DNA of 64,000 nucleotides. It comes from Desulfomicrobium sp. ZS1 (GTDB lineage Bacteria; Desulfobacterota; Desulfovibrionia; Desulfovibrionales; Desulfomicrobiaceae). A program made the translations under genes and the position numbers. Of this stretch, positions 16,131 through 24,727 are shown one piece after another. The stretch covers positions 434,001-498,000 of the forward strand of contig NZ_CP100351.1 in the NCBI RefSeq assembly GCF_024204645.1, given 5' to 3'. Under the pieces are notes generated by a model that searched no databases, was not told the origin of the DNA, and was given only the letters and a program-made list of their open reading frames with translations. Within the stretch, counting starts at the first letter, position 1, and every line of letters begins with the position of its first letter.

Positions 16131-16997
16131 TCAGATCTGCAGTCCGGGGTACGAATCCCGGAGCAGGATTTTGCATTCCAGGGACAGATCCTGCAGGTCG
16201 TCAATGACGTCGGACAGGATGCGGTTGATCAGGCCCGTGTCCAGGGGGTTGGGGCGGAACCGTGTAAAGTGTTCGCCTTTGAAGATGCCTGTGATCCGCT
16301 CGCAGAGTGCGATCCGCAGCGACAGGTACTGAGAGTCGAGCGTGTTGCGGTACGAGGTCATGAGGCCATTGCTGCCGAGTCGCTCCCGTACCGCGGCCAC
16401 GTCCGCGCGCAGCGCCACGGCCGGGGCGTTGACTCTGTGATAGTGCTTCTCGCCTCCGAAAAGTTCCAGGTCGCAGAGCCTCTTGTAGACGGGGACATGT
16501 TTCGGATTGACCATCACGCAGACGTCATCGACATCCAAGAACACGCAATACAAAAAGAGCAGTCTGGTGAAATTGTGAATGCCGATTCTCGAAAATCTAT
16601 GCGTGCTGGACGCCAGGGAGCATACTTCCACCACTTTGCGCCGCTGCCTGCGTAGCGACTCCAGTTCCTTGCCGTACAAGTCGTCCATGGGCAGGCCGAA
16701 CTGATTGGAGTCGGGAACAAGTGTTGCTGTGGATATCACGGTGCTTTCGGATTTGGCCAAAAGCACCGTTGTTTTTGGAAGCAGATGGTGCTTCGTAAAC
16801 AATATTTCGTTCTTGTTTTCCTGAGCATATCCTGCATTTACATATTCGTGATACAAAAGATGGTAGGATTCGAGCAGCTCACATGCGGAATCGGCAACCT
16901 TGAACAGATAATCGATCTCGTCTGCGCGCTGAAAACATTCATTTTCACGCGTGATTGAGTTTGAAAAATTGAGCCATCGATGTCTTGTCAGTGTCAT
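16131..16997 (-). CDS. Second FeeM-like N-acyl amino acid synthase
   Basis: This 288-aa protein shares the plan of the neighbour at 15080: YHLLYHEYVNAGYA, ESTVISTATLVPDSNQFGLPMDDLY, RRKVVEVCSLAS, DDVCVMVNPKHVPVYKRL and ELFGGEKHYH. Identity is clearly below that of a recent duplication, so the two enzymes probably differ in acyl or amino acid choice. The ATG at 16995-16997 follows GGAG by 8 bases; a TTG five codons upstream is less likely. A strong hairpin at 17041-17080 lies between it and the outer-membrane protein gene upstream in the same direction. Confidence 0.85.
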   Translation of the reverse strand: MTLTRHRWLNFSNSITRENECFQRADEIDYLFKVADSACELLESYHLLYHEYVNAGYAQENKNEILFTKHHLLPKTTVLLAKSESTVISTATLVPDSNQFGLPMDDLYGKELESLRRQRRKVVEVCSLASSTHRFSRIGIHNFTRLLFLYCVFLDVDDVCVMVNPKHVPVYKRLCDLELFGGEKHYHRVNAPAVALRADVAAVRERLGSNGLMTSYRNTLDSQYLSLRIALCERITGIFKGEHFTRFRPNPLDTGLINRILSDVIDDLQDLSLECKILLRDSYPGLQI

Positions 16998-17040
16998 TAT
17001 ATCTCCAGACAAATGTGTTTTTGCGTGTTGTTCGCAAGAA

Positions 17041-17080
17041 CGGCGCTATCCGTGGTTCAATGGAACACAGGATAGCGCCG
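17041..17080. repeat. Long intercistronic hairpin
   Basis: An 11-bp perfect stem (17041-17051 with 17070-17080) continues inside as GTG-TTC/GAA-CAC with one bulge, leaving a tiny loop. No T-run follows on either strand. It sits between the barrel and acyltransferase genes and could set their relative expression by protecting or stopping mRNA. Confidence 0.6.
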
Positions 17081-17174
17081 CTCTTATCGGCGAATATCTC
17101 CGTCGCAAGCTGCCGGGGCTAAGATGGTCTGCGTGTCCCCGAAGATCGCGGCGCGGGTGGAGTGCGATTTTTTT

Positions 17175-19049
17175 CTAAAAATAGTATTTGGCTTTGCAAA
17201 AGACCTGGTCATTGTCCCGGTAGCGGCCGAACAGGGAATCCTGCGGGCCGAAAAAGACGTTCGCTCCCAGCGTGAGTTCGAGGTTCTTGTAGTAGCTGAG
17301 GATGGCCTCCGGTGTCAGGAACGAGCCTCCATCGTGGAGATCCAGGGCATAGCGCAGTTTCAGCATGACGTTTCCCCGCCAGAACTCGCGGTTGATTTCG
17401 CCGTTCAGATAAAAATTGTCGCGGCGAAGGAACAGGATGTCGGACTCGTACTCGAAGACGTGCTGGTGCGAGAGCTGTACGTTCGCGTACCAGTCCTGCT
17501 CGCCCAAATAATCCACCCCCAGGACATAATGGGCCACGGGTTTGGCCACGGAGTCGAGGGATTCAGTGTGCAGGCTCTGTTTGTCGAAATAGGCCCCTTC
17601 ACCCCGAAATCCGAACGTGTCTGCGGTGGTTTCGAATTCCACGGCCCAGATGTGTTGCCTGTGGTAGTCGGCATACAGGGTTGGCCCTGCGGGATTGGCC
17701 GGGTCGAAGCGCAGGCGGGGCGATTTTTCCGTCGCGTACAGGTAGCTCGCCGCCACGTCCCATCCCGCCAGGGACGCGGAGGTGCGCAGACCCAGGTCGG
17801 AGTTGTCCAGTCCCTTGCCGGGCTTTGATTCCCTTATTCTCAGATCGCTTGGCTGATTGCCCAGCAAGGCCCAGGTGGTCCCGGAGAAGTCGAATTCGTT
17901 TTCCTCGAAAAAGGGGATGAAGATGCCTTCCAACGTGATGTCGCCGGGGAACAGCCGGATTCTGGCCATCCAGTTGGGAATCTTGCGGTCTTCCAGTTCC
18001 GGGACGAAGAATTCCCGCATATCCTGCGGGTTGACGTTGTCCGCCGGACTGATCTGGTCCGTCTTGCCCCAGCGCACGATCTGTCTGCCCAGGCGCAGGT
18101 CCCAGTCCGGAGTGGCGTGGGATACGTAGCCTTCGTACAGGTCCAGGTCATAGTCGTCCGTTGAATGTTCGGGACCGAACCAGAGGTAGTCGGACTGCAG
18201 CGAGGCCAAAAGAAAGGTGTTCGATGCGCCGGGGGCGGCCGCAGGATCGTTGCCGGGCAGCGGCGGTGTCCATTTTCCTTCGAGCCTGACCGTGTTGCGG
18301 AAGTTTCGCTCCTGCTCGGGGTCATCCGATTCGTGCAGTTCCTGCGCTATTTTTGCAAGGAGGAACCCTGAGAAGTCGAGCCGCCCCCAGGGCGAAGGCT
18401 CTTCCAGGTCCTCGCTTGGGGCATTGGGTTCTCCGAAGACAAGGGTTGTGTTCTCGGTGCTCTCGTATGTGTCTGCCAGGGCCACGGTATACGCCGGATG
18501 CGCATTTTGCATGCCGGTTTTGACGCTTTGCGGCGGCGGGGTGGGAAGAGCGGGCTTTCGGGGTGGCGCTACCGGGTTCATCGGAGCCAGGCTGACCACG
18601 ATTTTGTGGGCGGCGTTTTCCGTGCTTGTGGGGATCGTGTCGATGCGGTTCGTCACCTCGTCTTTCAAGTCCAGGACCACGCGCACGGTTGTCGGGTTGA
18701 ACTGGGCCGCGCGGACACGGAAGATCAACGGGTGCTGCGCGGGCAGAGTGACGGCCGCGCCTGAAAGCCGTGCCTCGGTGATGTCGAGCACCAGACGATT
18801 GGAGTCGTCCAGTACAAAAGAGCGTACGTTTCGCGGTGCCCTGGACAAAAGGATGGTCAGGGTTTGCGGCGCATCTGCCTGGCTCAGCTCGAAAGCGGAG
18901 ACCAGGACGGGCGTGTTTGCAAAGGCTGGGATCGGGAAGATGAGCGCGAGGAACAGCAGGATGACGTGCAAGAGAGGCGGCAAGGTTGATCCAGGTTGGC
19001 GGTGCGTCCATCTGCGCGATGAGGGCAGCCTTTTTTGTCGAGTTTTCAT
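17175..19049 (-). CDS. AMIN-domain outer-membrane beta-barrel protein
   Basis: This 624-aa protein has a signal peptide after a basic start (hydrophobic core about 24-43, cleavage near AFA). An AMIN-like domain follows (about 48-150: VSAFELSQADAPQTLTILLS, NRLVLDITEARL), then a Pro-rich linker (about 155-180) and a long barrel region. The barrel part resembles DUF1302-type porins (LRLGRQIVRWGKTDQISPADNVNPQDMREF). The chain ends in YYF, the aromatic C-terminus read by the BAM complex. AMIN domains bind peptidoglycan or envelope partners; joining one to a barrel is unusual. In this cluster it could be the outer-membrane exit or receptor for the lipid-like product. That role is inference from the MMPL and LolA-like neighbours. 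Confidence 0.8.
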   Translation of the reverse strand: MKTRQKRLPSSRRWTHRQPGSTLPPLLHVILLFLALIFPIPAFANTPVLVSAFELSQADAPQTLTILLSRAPRNVRSFVLDDSNRLVLDITEARLSGAAVTLPAQHPLIFRVRAAQFNPTTVRVVLDLKDEVTNRIDTIPTSTENAAHKIVVSLAPMNPVAPPRKPALPTPPPQSVKTGMQNAHPAYTVALADTYESTENTTLVFGEPNAPSEDLEEPSPWGRLDFSGFLLAKIAQELHESDDPEQERNFRNTVRLEGKWTPPLPGNDPAAAPGASNTFLLASLQSDYLWFGPEHSTDDYDLDLYEGYVSHATPDWDLRLGRQIVRWGKTDQISPADNVNPQDMREFFVPELEDRKIPNWMARIRLFPGDITLEGIFIPFFEENEFDFSGTTWALLGNQPSDLRIRESKPGKGLDNSDLGLRTSASLAGWDVAASYLYATEKSPRLRFDPANPAGPTLYADYHRQHIWAVEFETTADTFGFRGEGAYFDKQSLHTESLDSVAKPVAHYVLGVDYLGEQDWYANVQLSHQHVFEYESDILFLRRDNFYLNGEINREFWRGNVMLKLRYALDLHDGGSFLTPEAILSYYKNLELTLGANVFFGPQDSLFGRYRDNDQVFCKAKYYF

Positions 19050-19166
19050 ATGTCTCGGATCTCCCAGAACTGCACTTCAGTTTGTGGGTAAATTTTTTTC
19101 AGTACTGGAGACTCATTCAGCATGTTCATGGGTCGGAAAAATTGTACATATGTATGCTCGATTAAT

Positions 19167-19961
19167 TTACCAGCGTTCGAGAGCCTGCTGCGTGAATATG
19201 CTGTCTGATAGTCCTGTGTTGTATTGAATATCCGTTGTCTCCAGGGTCGTTTTATGGCCGGACGAGAGGTCTTCCATGGCCACTTTGGTCTCGGTCCAGA
19301 TGTTTTGGATGTTTTCCAGTTGGAGCACGGCGTAGCGTTTGGTCGGGGTTTCGCCGCCGGCAAAGAATTCTACCCGCAAAGGCAGGAGCATATCCTGCGC
19401 CACCCAGCTTCGGACCATGGTGTACTGGGAATTCGATCCGCTTTTAGGCCTGCTCTCCATGATCCAGCACCGTACGCTGTTCAGTGATTCGTCGCCGACA
19501 ATGATGTGTTCGGAGTCGTCGACGGGTCTGCGCTCCATATCTTCGTAAGTGAAATCGGTGTTTACGAAGCTCCGGCTCTTCTGGCCTGCCACGATGCGTC
19601 GCGTTCTGTTCAGGGCAGGCAGATAGAGGAACTGGGTCGTCTCCCCCTGTCCGTCTTCGACGGCCAGAAAGCCTGTGCCCTGGATATCCGCAGGGGATAT
19701 GAACCGGAGCAGGGTCGATCGAGCGCCGTTCTTTTCCAGAACGGAAATGTTCAGCTGGCGGACGCGCTTTTGTCCCGAGGCCGGAGCGAGCTCCATGATT
19801 TGCCGGGAGACGGAGTCGTCGCCCACATAGCGGTCATGGACCAGTTGGGCCAGTTCCTGGCCCGAAGGTTGGGCGTGGGCCGGAAGCGCCGGGTTGGCAA
19901 AGCCCCAGAGCAGGGTTGCGCAGACAAGGAAATATTTTGGGAACAGGGTGTGGATATGCAT
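19167..19961 (-). CDS. LolA-like outer membrane lipoprotein-sorting protein
   Basis: This 264-aa periplasmic protein has a signal peptide (about 1-30, ending AHA). The fold cues match the MMPL-associated branch of outer membrane lipoprotein-sorting proteins: LLRFISPADIQGTGFLAVE, TTQFLYLPALNRTRRIVAGQKSRSFVNTDFTYEDM, then later strands. Members carry lipids or acylated molecules across the periplasm and usually sit beside MMPL exporters, as here. It is the promoter-proximal gene of the minus-strand cluster. I see no sigma-54-type site for it in the intergenic region, although the 17-bp motif at 20133 lies between it and prsT. Confidence 0.8.
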   Translation of the reverse strand: MHIHTLFPKYFLVCATLLWGFANPALPAHAQPSGQELAQLVHDRYVGDDSVSRQIMELAPASGQKRVRQLNISVLEKNGARSTLLRFISPADIQGTGFLAVEDGQGETTQFLYLPALNRTRRIVAGQKSRSFVNTDFTYEDMERRPVDDSEHIIVGDESLNSVRCWIMESRPKSGSNSQYTMVRSWVAQDMLLPLRVEFFAGGETPTKRYAVLQLENIQNIWTETKVAMEDLSSGHKTTLETTDIQYNTGLSDSIFTQQALERW

Positions 19962-20132
19962 GATCGACGCTCACGGATTTTTGATTGTTCGAGGCCGCCA
20001 CCTCCATCACCCATGTTTTTTCAGGGATATTGCCCGAAGTGTCAATGATATGTTGGAAGAGATAAAAAAAAGTGATGCAACAGTAATTATTAGGAGATGC
20101 GCTGTGAATTATTCCGGATAATTTTGAACAAA

Positions 20133-20149
20133 TGTAAATTTTTTCGACA
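20133..20149 (+). promoter_or_regulatory. Putative PrsR upstream motif of EPS operon
   Basis: TGTAAATTTTTTCGACA is identical to the site at 5394. A weaker inverted partner (20155-20171, complement TGTTAAAAATATCTCGA) follows after 5 bases. It lies 222 bases before the sigma-54-type site at 20372, a longer spacing than at the PEP-CTERM genes. DNA bending could bridge it. Confidence 0.55.
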
Positions 20150-20371
20150 GTAAATCGAGATATTTTTAACACTTGAAGTCAGTTTTTGGTTTGTGCTGTT
20201 GGGCAGTCAATGGAGATAAAATGGGGATTTGATGTCTGTTACATGTTGGTGCAACACTTCTGCTGCGCGCAACGTTTTTGTGTGCTCTCGCGTCCCTGCC
20301 GATGTCTTTTTGTATCAATTATCATGCTGAATTAATGTAATAATTTAAATTTGAACAGGTTTTTCTCCTGC

Positions 20372-20387
20372 GGGCATTGAACTTGCT
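20372..20387 (+). promoter_or_regulatory. Putative sigma-54 promoter of EPS operon
   Basis: GGGCATTGAACTTGCT has GG-N10-GC spacing and a perfect TTGCT -12 element; only the first base differs from consensus. It would drive prsT and the EPS core. Confidence 0.6.
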
Positions 20388-20684
20388 TTAGGGGGCTCGA
20401 CAGGCGTGATGAGCGTCTGTCGGCCCTGCCTCTGATGAGGCGGCCTGGGTACGTATCCGTAAGGACATTAACGGTATCGCCAAAGCGGGCAGACGGAACA
20501 TGATGTTCGCGGCGTTTTGAAAGATGAGCGGTTGCGCTGTCCTGCGCATCGGATGAACTTCCCGCGGGCCAGGCGCCTGGACGCAGTCGGTTCGTCCGGA
20601 ACTGACTGCCCATGCCGGACCACGGCGCATTATTCAGCATACGGAGCGATCCGCTCTTCAAAAGGCATGTTCGACGGAGGAAGA

Positions 20685-23339
20685 ATGATCAGATGTACTG
20701 TAGTCGCGGTTGCGCTCATGCTTTGCGTTGCTCTTGCTGGTTGCAAGGGACATACCAGCGAATCCCTCAACGCCGAAGGGGAGTCGCTTTTCAAACAAGG
20801 CAACTATAACGGGGCGATCGTCCATTACAAAAACGCTCTGGAGAAGGACCCCAATTTTGTTGTGGCGCGATTCAACCTCGGGTTGGCTTATATCGAGACC
20901 GGCAAGATGGATCAGGCCGAGCGGGAGTTCCAGAAAGTCCTGCTGCAGAACCCCTATGACGGGCGAGTCAATTTCCAGTTGGGCCGAATCGCTAATTTCC
21001 AGAACAAGCCTGCCGTGGCCGTGCCCTTGATCATGGCCTATTTGAAGGAACATCCGGATGATGCCGCCGCCCTGGAACAGCTCGCCATTTCGGCTACGAT
21101 TTCCGGAGATCCCGCCAGCGCCAGGGAACACCTGGAAAAGGCCCTGGCCATTGAGCCTGGCCGGATTTCGGCCAAGCAGGGTCTGATTCAGGTTTTTATG
21201 GCCCAGGGGGACAGGGCTGCGGCTCGCAACATGCTCGACGATCTGCTGACCCAGGATCCCGAGAACAGAACGGGGCTGCACGCGTTGGCGCAGCTTGAGG
21301 CTCAGGAGAAGGATCCCGAAGCCATGCTTGATGCGTATTCCCGCATCTCTTCCGCCTACCCCGCCGATCTTTTTGCCCGCTACAAGGAAGGCAGCCTCCT
21401 CATGAACAAGGGCGAAGGAGAGAAGGTCAAGGCATCGGCCGAGGCCATGCTGAGTGAGTACCCCGACAGCGCCGAAGGGCATCGGCTCATGGGGCTGTAT
21501 CTTTTTCGTGAAGGTAAATTCGACCAGGCCGCGACGTACCTCAGCAAATCCCTGCGCATCAAGCCGGATCTGGAAACGTATTATTTGCTGGGCCTTGTCT
21601 ATTACAATCTCAAAAATCTGGAGCTGGCGGTGACCCAATTCCAGACCGTGCTCGATTACAGTCCCGGCTTCGTGCAAGCCAGGATCATGCAGGGCGAGAT
21701 ATTTATGCGTCAGGGTCGGGGACCGGAAGCGATGGTCGTGGCCGAAAAGCTGATCGAAGGCAGTCCGGAGGATTTTCGCGGCCATGTCCTCAAAGGCGAC
21801 GCTCTGTTGATGCAGGGGAAGGCCCATGAGGCGCTGGCCGAATTCAAACTGGCTATGGGGCTTGCGCCATCCCATTATGGACTACTGATCAAGACAGGGC
21901 TGCTCAAGCTGTCCTTGGGGGACCGCAGCGGAGAGGACGAACTGGTGAGCGCGATCAAAATTTCGCCTGAGGGCGTCGATGCACGCATGGCCCTGCACTC
22001 GTATTATTTCAGAAATGGCCGCATGGACGAGGCCTTGGCCGTGCTGACCGAAGGCTTGAACGGAAGCAAAAATGACGCCGTGTTCTACAACGCCTTGGCC
22101 AAGGCTTCATTGGGACGCAGGGACGCCGAGGGGGCTGAGGAGTATCTGGCCAAGGCACGTGGCGCGGATCCCGCTTTCCTACAGACATATTTTCATGGAG
22201 CCATCGCCAAACTTGCCCGAAATAAGCTTGATGAGGCCGTGACCCAGTATGACTTGGCTCTGGGCTTCGTCCCGAATGATGTGCGAGCCCTCATTGCTTC
22301 GGCGGCGGTCCTTGAGAAACAGGGGAAGCTCGACGAAGCCCGGGTCCGGCTGGAAAAGGCCAGCGCCACCAAGGACACCGGGGCGATCCTGATGCTTTCG
22401 AGTTTTCTGCAGCGAAACGGGAAAAGCGACGAGGCCTTGGCGGTTCTGGATCAGGAACGAACGAAGCAACCTGAGAATATGGTCATTGTCCAGGGCATGG
22501 CCAAGCTGCATGTCGCACGCAAGGAAATGGATAAGGCCATGGCCTTATACAGCCGGCTTGAGCAACTCGACCCCTATGCCGGGACGGTGGAGCGGATGAG
22601 AGCGTGGATTGCCGCCGGAGATCTGGAAAAGGCCGAGGAAAGCGCCCGGCGTCTGATGCAGTTGAAGCCGGACAAGGGGCAGTCCTGCCTGCCGTTGGCC
22701 AGCATCCTTGAGATGCGCCAGAAACGGGCCGAAGCCGAAAACGTACTGGTCAAAGGGTGGGCGTTGGATCCCACGGACAATCAGGTCGGCGTCATGCTGG
22801 GTGAGTTTCAGCTGCGTGGCCGGGAGACCAAGAAGGCGCTCGCCACCTTTGATCAGGTTTTGGCACATGCCCCCGCTAGCGCCCCGGCCCTGACCGGGAA
22901 GGGCATGGCTTTGCAAATGCTTGGCAAGAACGACGATGCCGCCAAGATGTATCTCCAGGCCGTCCAGGCCCGGCACGACCATGTCCCGGCCTTGAATAAT
23001 CTGGCCATGATCTGGGCCGATGACGAGGCGAAAAGCGCCCAGTCCGTGAATCTTGCCATGGCGGCCTTTGTCCTCGCGAATAGCGACCCCGCCGTCATCG
23101 ACACCCTCGGCTACGCCCTGATCCGAAACAATCGTCCAGAGGAGGCCCTGGGCGTACTCGCGCGGGCCTTGACCCTTGCTCCAGGCAATCCCGGAATCCT
23201 TTATCATCAGGGCTTGGCCCAGGCCGAGCTGGGCCGCACGGCCGAAGCCAGGGCAACGCTTGAAACGGCCTTGGCTTCGGCCGATTTTGCTGAACGCGAG
23301 GACGCCCAAAAGCTTCTGCGCGCCTTGAGCGGGAAGTAG
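20685..23339 (+). CDS. prsT: PrsT, XrtA/PEP-CTERM system TPR lipoprotein
   Basis: This 884-aa lipoprotein has a signal peptide with lipobox LAGC (Cys20) and is otherwise a long array of tetratricopeptide repeats, for example residues 30-130 with GNYNGAIVHYKNALEKDPNF. Length and architecture match the PrsT family, which marks the start of XrtA-type EPS loci. By analogy with the TPR proteins of alginate and cellulose systems it should scaffold the export machinery at the outer membrane. The ATG at 20685 follows GGAGG by 6 bases and gives the signal peptide, unlike the longer frame from 20517. The next gene starts 9 bases after the stop. Confidence 0.92.
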   Translation: MIRCTVVAVALMLCVALAGCKGHTSESLNAEGESLFKQGNYNGAIVHYKNALEKDPNFVVARFNLGLAYIETGKMDQAEREFQKVLLQNPYDGRVNFQLGRIANFQNKPAVAVPLIMAYLKEHPDDAAALEQLAISATISGDPASAREHLEKALAIEPGRISAKQGLIQVFMAQGDRAAARNMLDDLLTQDPENRTGLHALAQLEAQEKDPEAMLDAYSRISSAYPADLFARYKEGSLLMNKGEGEKVKASAEAMLSEYPDSAEGHRLMGLYLFREGKFDQAATYLSKSLRIKPDLETYYLLGLVYYNLKNLELAVTQFQTVLDYSPGFVQARIMQGEIFMRQGRGPEAMVVAEKLIEGSPEDFRGHVLKGDALLMQGKAHEALAEFKLAMGLAPSHYGLLIKTGLLKLSLGDRSGEDELVSAIKISPEGVDARMALHSYYFRNGRMDEALAVLTEGLNGSKNDAVFYNALAKASLGRRDAEGAEEYLAKARGADPAFLQTYFHGAIAKLARNKLDEAVTQYDLALGFVPNDVRALIASAAVLEKQGKLDEARVRLEKASATKDTGAILMLSSFLQRNGKSDEALAVLDQERTKQPENMVIVQGMAKLHVARKEMDKAMALYSRLEQLDPYAGTVERMRAWIAAGDLEKAEESARRLMQLKPDKGQSCLPLASILEMRQKRAEAENVLVKGWALDPTDNQVGVMLGEFQLRGRETKKALATFDQVLAHAPASAPALTGKGMALQMLGKNDDAAKMYLQAVQARHDHVPALNNLAMIWADDEAKSAQSVNLAMAAFVLANSDPAVIDTLGYALIRNNRPEEALGVLARALTLAPGNPGILYHQGLAQAELGRTAEARATLETALASADFAEREDAQKLLRALSGK

Positions 23340-23348
23340 GGAGGAAGC

Positions 23349-24725
23349 ATGACTCCGATTATACTTCGCAATCTTGCCCACGACATCGTCTGGGCGTTGC
23401 TGGCCCTGAGTGCGTCCCTGGCCATCCTGGCGCCGTCCGTCGCATCGCTTACCGGGGACTTTGAATTCGTGCGTGGAGCCAGCAGTGTTCTGGCCATCAC
23501 GATCCTGCCTTCCATCGCGGTCTGGTCGGTTTTCTGGTTCACTGGCCGTAAACCGAGAGCGCCGAGGGCCTTGTATTATCAAGCCGTGGCGACTTCGCTG
23601 ACCATGGCGATGCTGTATGTCGTGGACAGGTCGTCGGGCGTGCTCGGCAGCGAGATCCGTCTTGTCGTGCTGGGGCTTGGCGTCTTTGCCGGGCTCAAGT
23701 CCGCCGAATTTCTGTTCGCCAAGTATCGCCGGGTCATCCCGGGAGTGCTCAAGCGCGTGCTTATCGTCGGAGACGGTCCGCTGGCCGTGCAGATGGAGGA
23801 GTTCATGCACGCCAACCGGGAAAGTTATGTCATGCTGGGCAGGGTCAGCTGCACGTCGACGGTTTTTCCCCCGGCAGACGAGGAGGCCGGGCATGAAGCG
23901 GCTCCTGACAGGATCGGCAGATTGTTGCGCCTGGCCCAAAATTTCGGGGCCGACAAGGTCGTGGTCGCCTTGGCCGAGCGGCGGGGCTTTTTTCCGGTGG
24001 AGGAGCTTTTGAACTGCAAGATGGCCGGGATCGAGGTCGTGGACGCCCCCTCCTTCTATGAAAGCGCGACGCATAAGCTGCTCATCGAGAACATCTCGCC
24101 CAGCTGGTTCATATTCAGCCATGGGTTCAAGGTGAACTGGATGCTGCGTCTGTGCAAGCGCGTCTTTGACCTGAGCGCCGCCAGCGTCGGCCTGATCTGT
24201 TTTATGCCGCTGGTGCCGTTCATCGCGCTGGCCATCAAGATGGACTCTTCCGGCCCCCTGCTGTTTCGGCAGGTCAGGGTCGGCCGGGGCGACAGGCCCT
24301 TTGTGCTCATGAAGTTCCGCACCATGCGCGAGGACGCCGAGGCCGGGACCGGAGCCGTCTGGTCCCAGGTGGATGATCCGCGCATCACCAAGGTCGGCAG
24401 CTTCCTGCGCCGTTCCCGCCTGGATGAGATTCCGCAGCTGATCAACATTCTCAAAGGCGACATGAGCCTGGTCGGTCCCAGGCCGGAACGCCCTGAGTTC
24501 GTGAGTGAGCTGAAAGAAATGATTCCGTACTATTCGGAGCGTCATTACGTGAAGCCGGGGCTGACGGGGTGGGCGCAAGTGCTTTATCCGTATGGTTCAA
24601 CCGTTGATGATGCAATTGAGAAGCTTCGTTATGATATGTATTACATAAAGAATATTTCAATAATACTTGATTTGTACATTGTTATTAAAACATTTAAAGT
24701 CGTATTGCTTAGAAAAGGGAGGTAG
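23349..24725 (+). CDS. EpsB-type initiating sugar transferase, PEP-CTERM system associated
   Basis: This 458-aa membrane protein is a polyprenyl-phosphate hexose-1-phosphate transferase. It has several N-terminal membrane helices (about 10-115), a central nucleotide-binding-like domain (VLKRVLIVGDGPLAVQM) and a C-terminal catalytic domain. The catalytic part begins KRVFDLSAASVGLI and includes FRQVRVGRGDRPFVLMKFRTM, RSRLDEIPQL, GDMSLVGPRPERPEF and KPGLTGWAQV. It should load the first sugar phosphate onto undecaprenyl phosphate and so start each EPS repeat unit. The sequence fits the subfamily found beside PrsT. It ends 3 bases before the export-protein start. Confidence 0.92.
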   Translation: MTPIILRNLAHDIVWALLALSASLAILAPSVASLTGDFEFVRGASSVLAITILPSIAVWSVFWFTGRKPRAPRALYYQAVATSLTMAMLYVVDRSSGVLGSEIRLVVLGLGVFAGLKSAEFLFAKYRRVIPGVLKRVLIVGDGPLAVQMEEFMHANRESYVMLGRVSCTSTVFPPADEEAGHEAAPDRIGRLLRLAQNFGADKVVVALAERRGFFPVEELLNCKMAGIEVVDAPSFYESATHKLLIENISPSWFIFSHGFKVNWMLRLCKRVFDLSAASVGLICFMPLVPFIALAIKMDSSGPLLFRQVRVGRGDRPFVLMKFRTMREDAEAGTGAVWSQVDDPRITKVGSFLRRSRLDEIPQLINILKGDMSLVGPRPERPEFVSELKEMIPYYSERHYVKPGLTGWAQVLYPYGSTVDDAIEKLRYDMYYIKNISIILDLYIVIKTFKVVLLRKGR

Positions 24726-24727
24726 AG

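Larger units (their letters stand above)
19962..20684. other. Divergent regulatory region between lipid cluster and EPS operon
   Basis: About 720 bases without a gene separate two oppositely directed operons. The part up to 20370 is AT-rich and contains the motif at 20133. The sigma-54-type site is at 20372. Transcription from it would give a leader of nearly 290 bases before prsT. A frame open from 20517 into prsT looks non-coding. Confidence 0.5.

Noticed and set aside
19046-19363. 105-codon minus-strand frame between LolA-like and barrel genes
   Set aside because: It overlaps the LolA-like gene in another phase and has no ribosome site or domain.
22545-24578. 677-codon minus-strand frame opposite prsT and the sugar transferase
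   Set aside because: It spans two well-identified genes and shows the His/Gln/Gly/Arg-rich composition of an antisense shadow.
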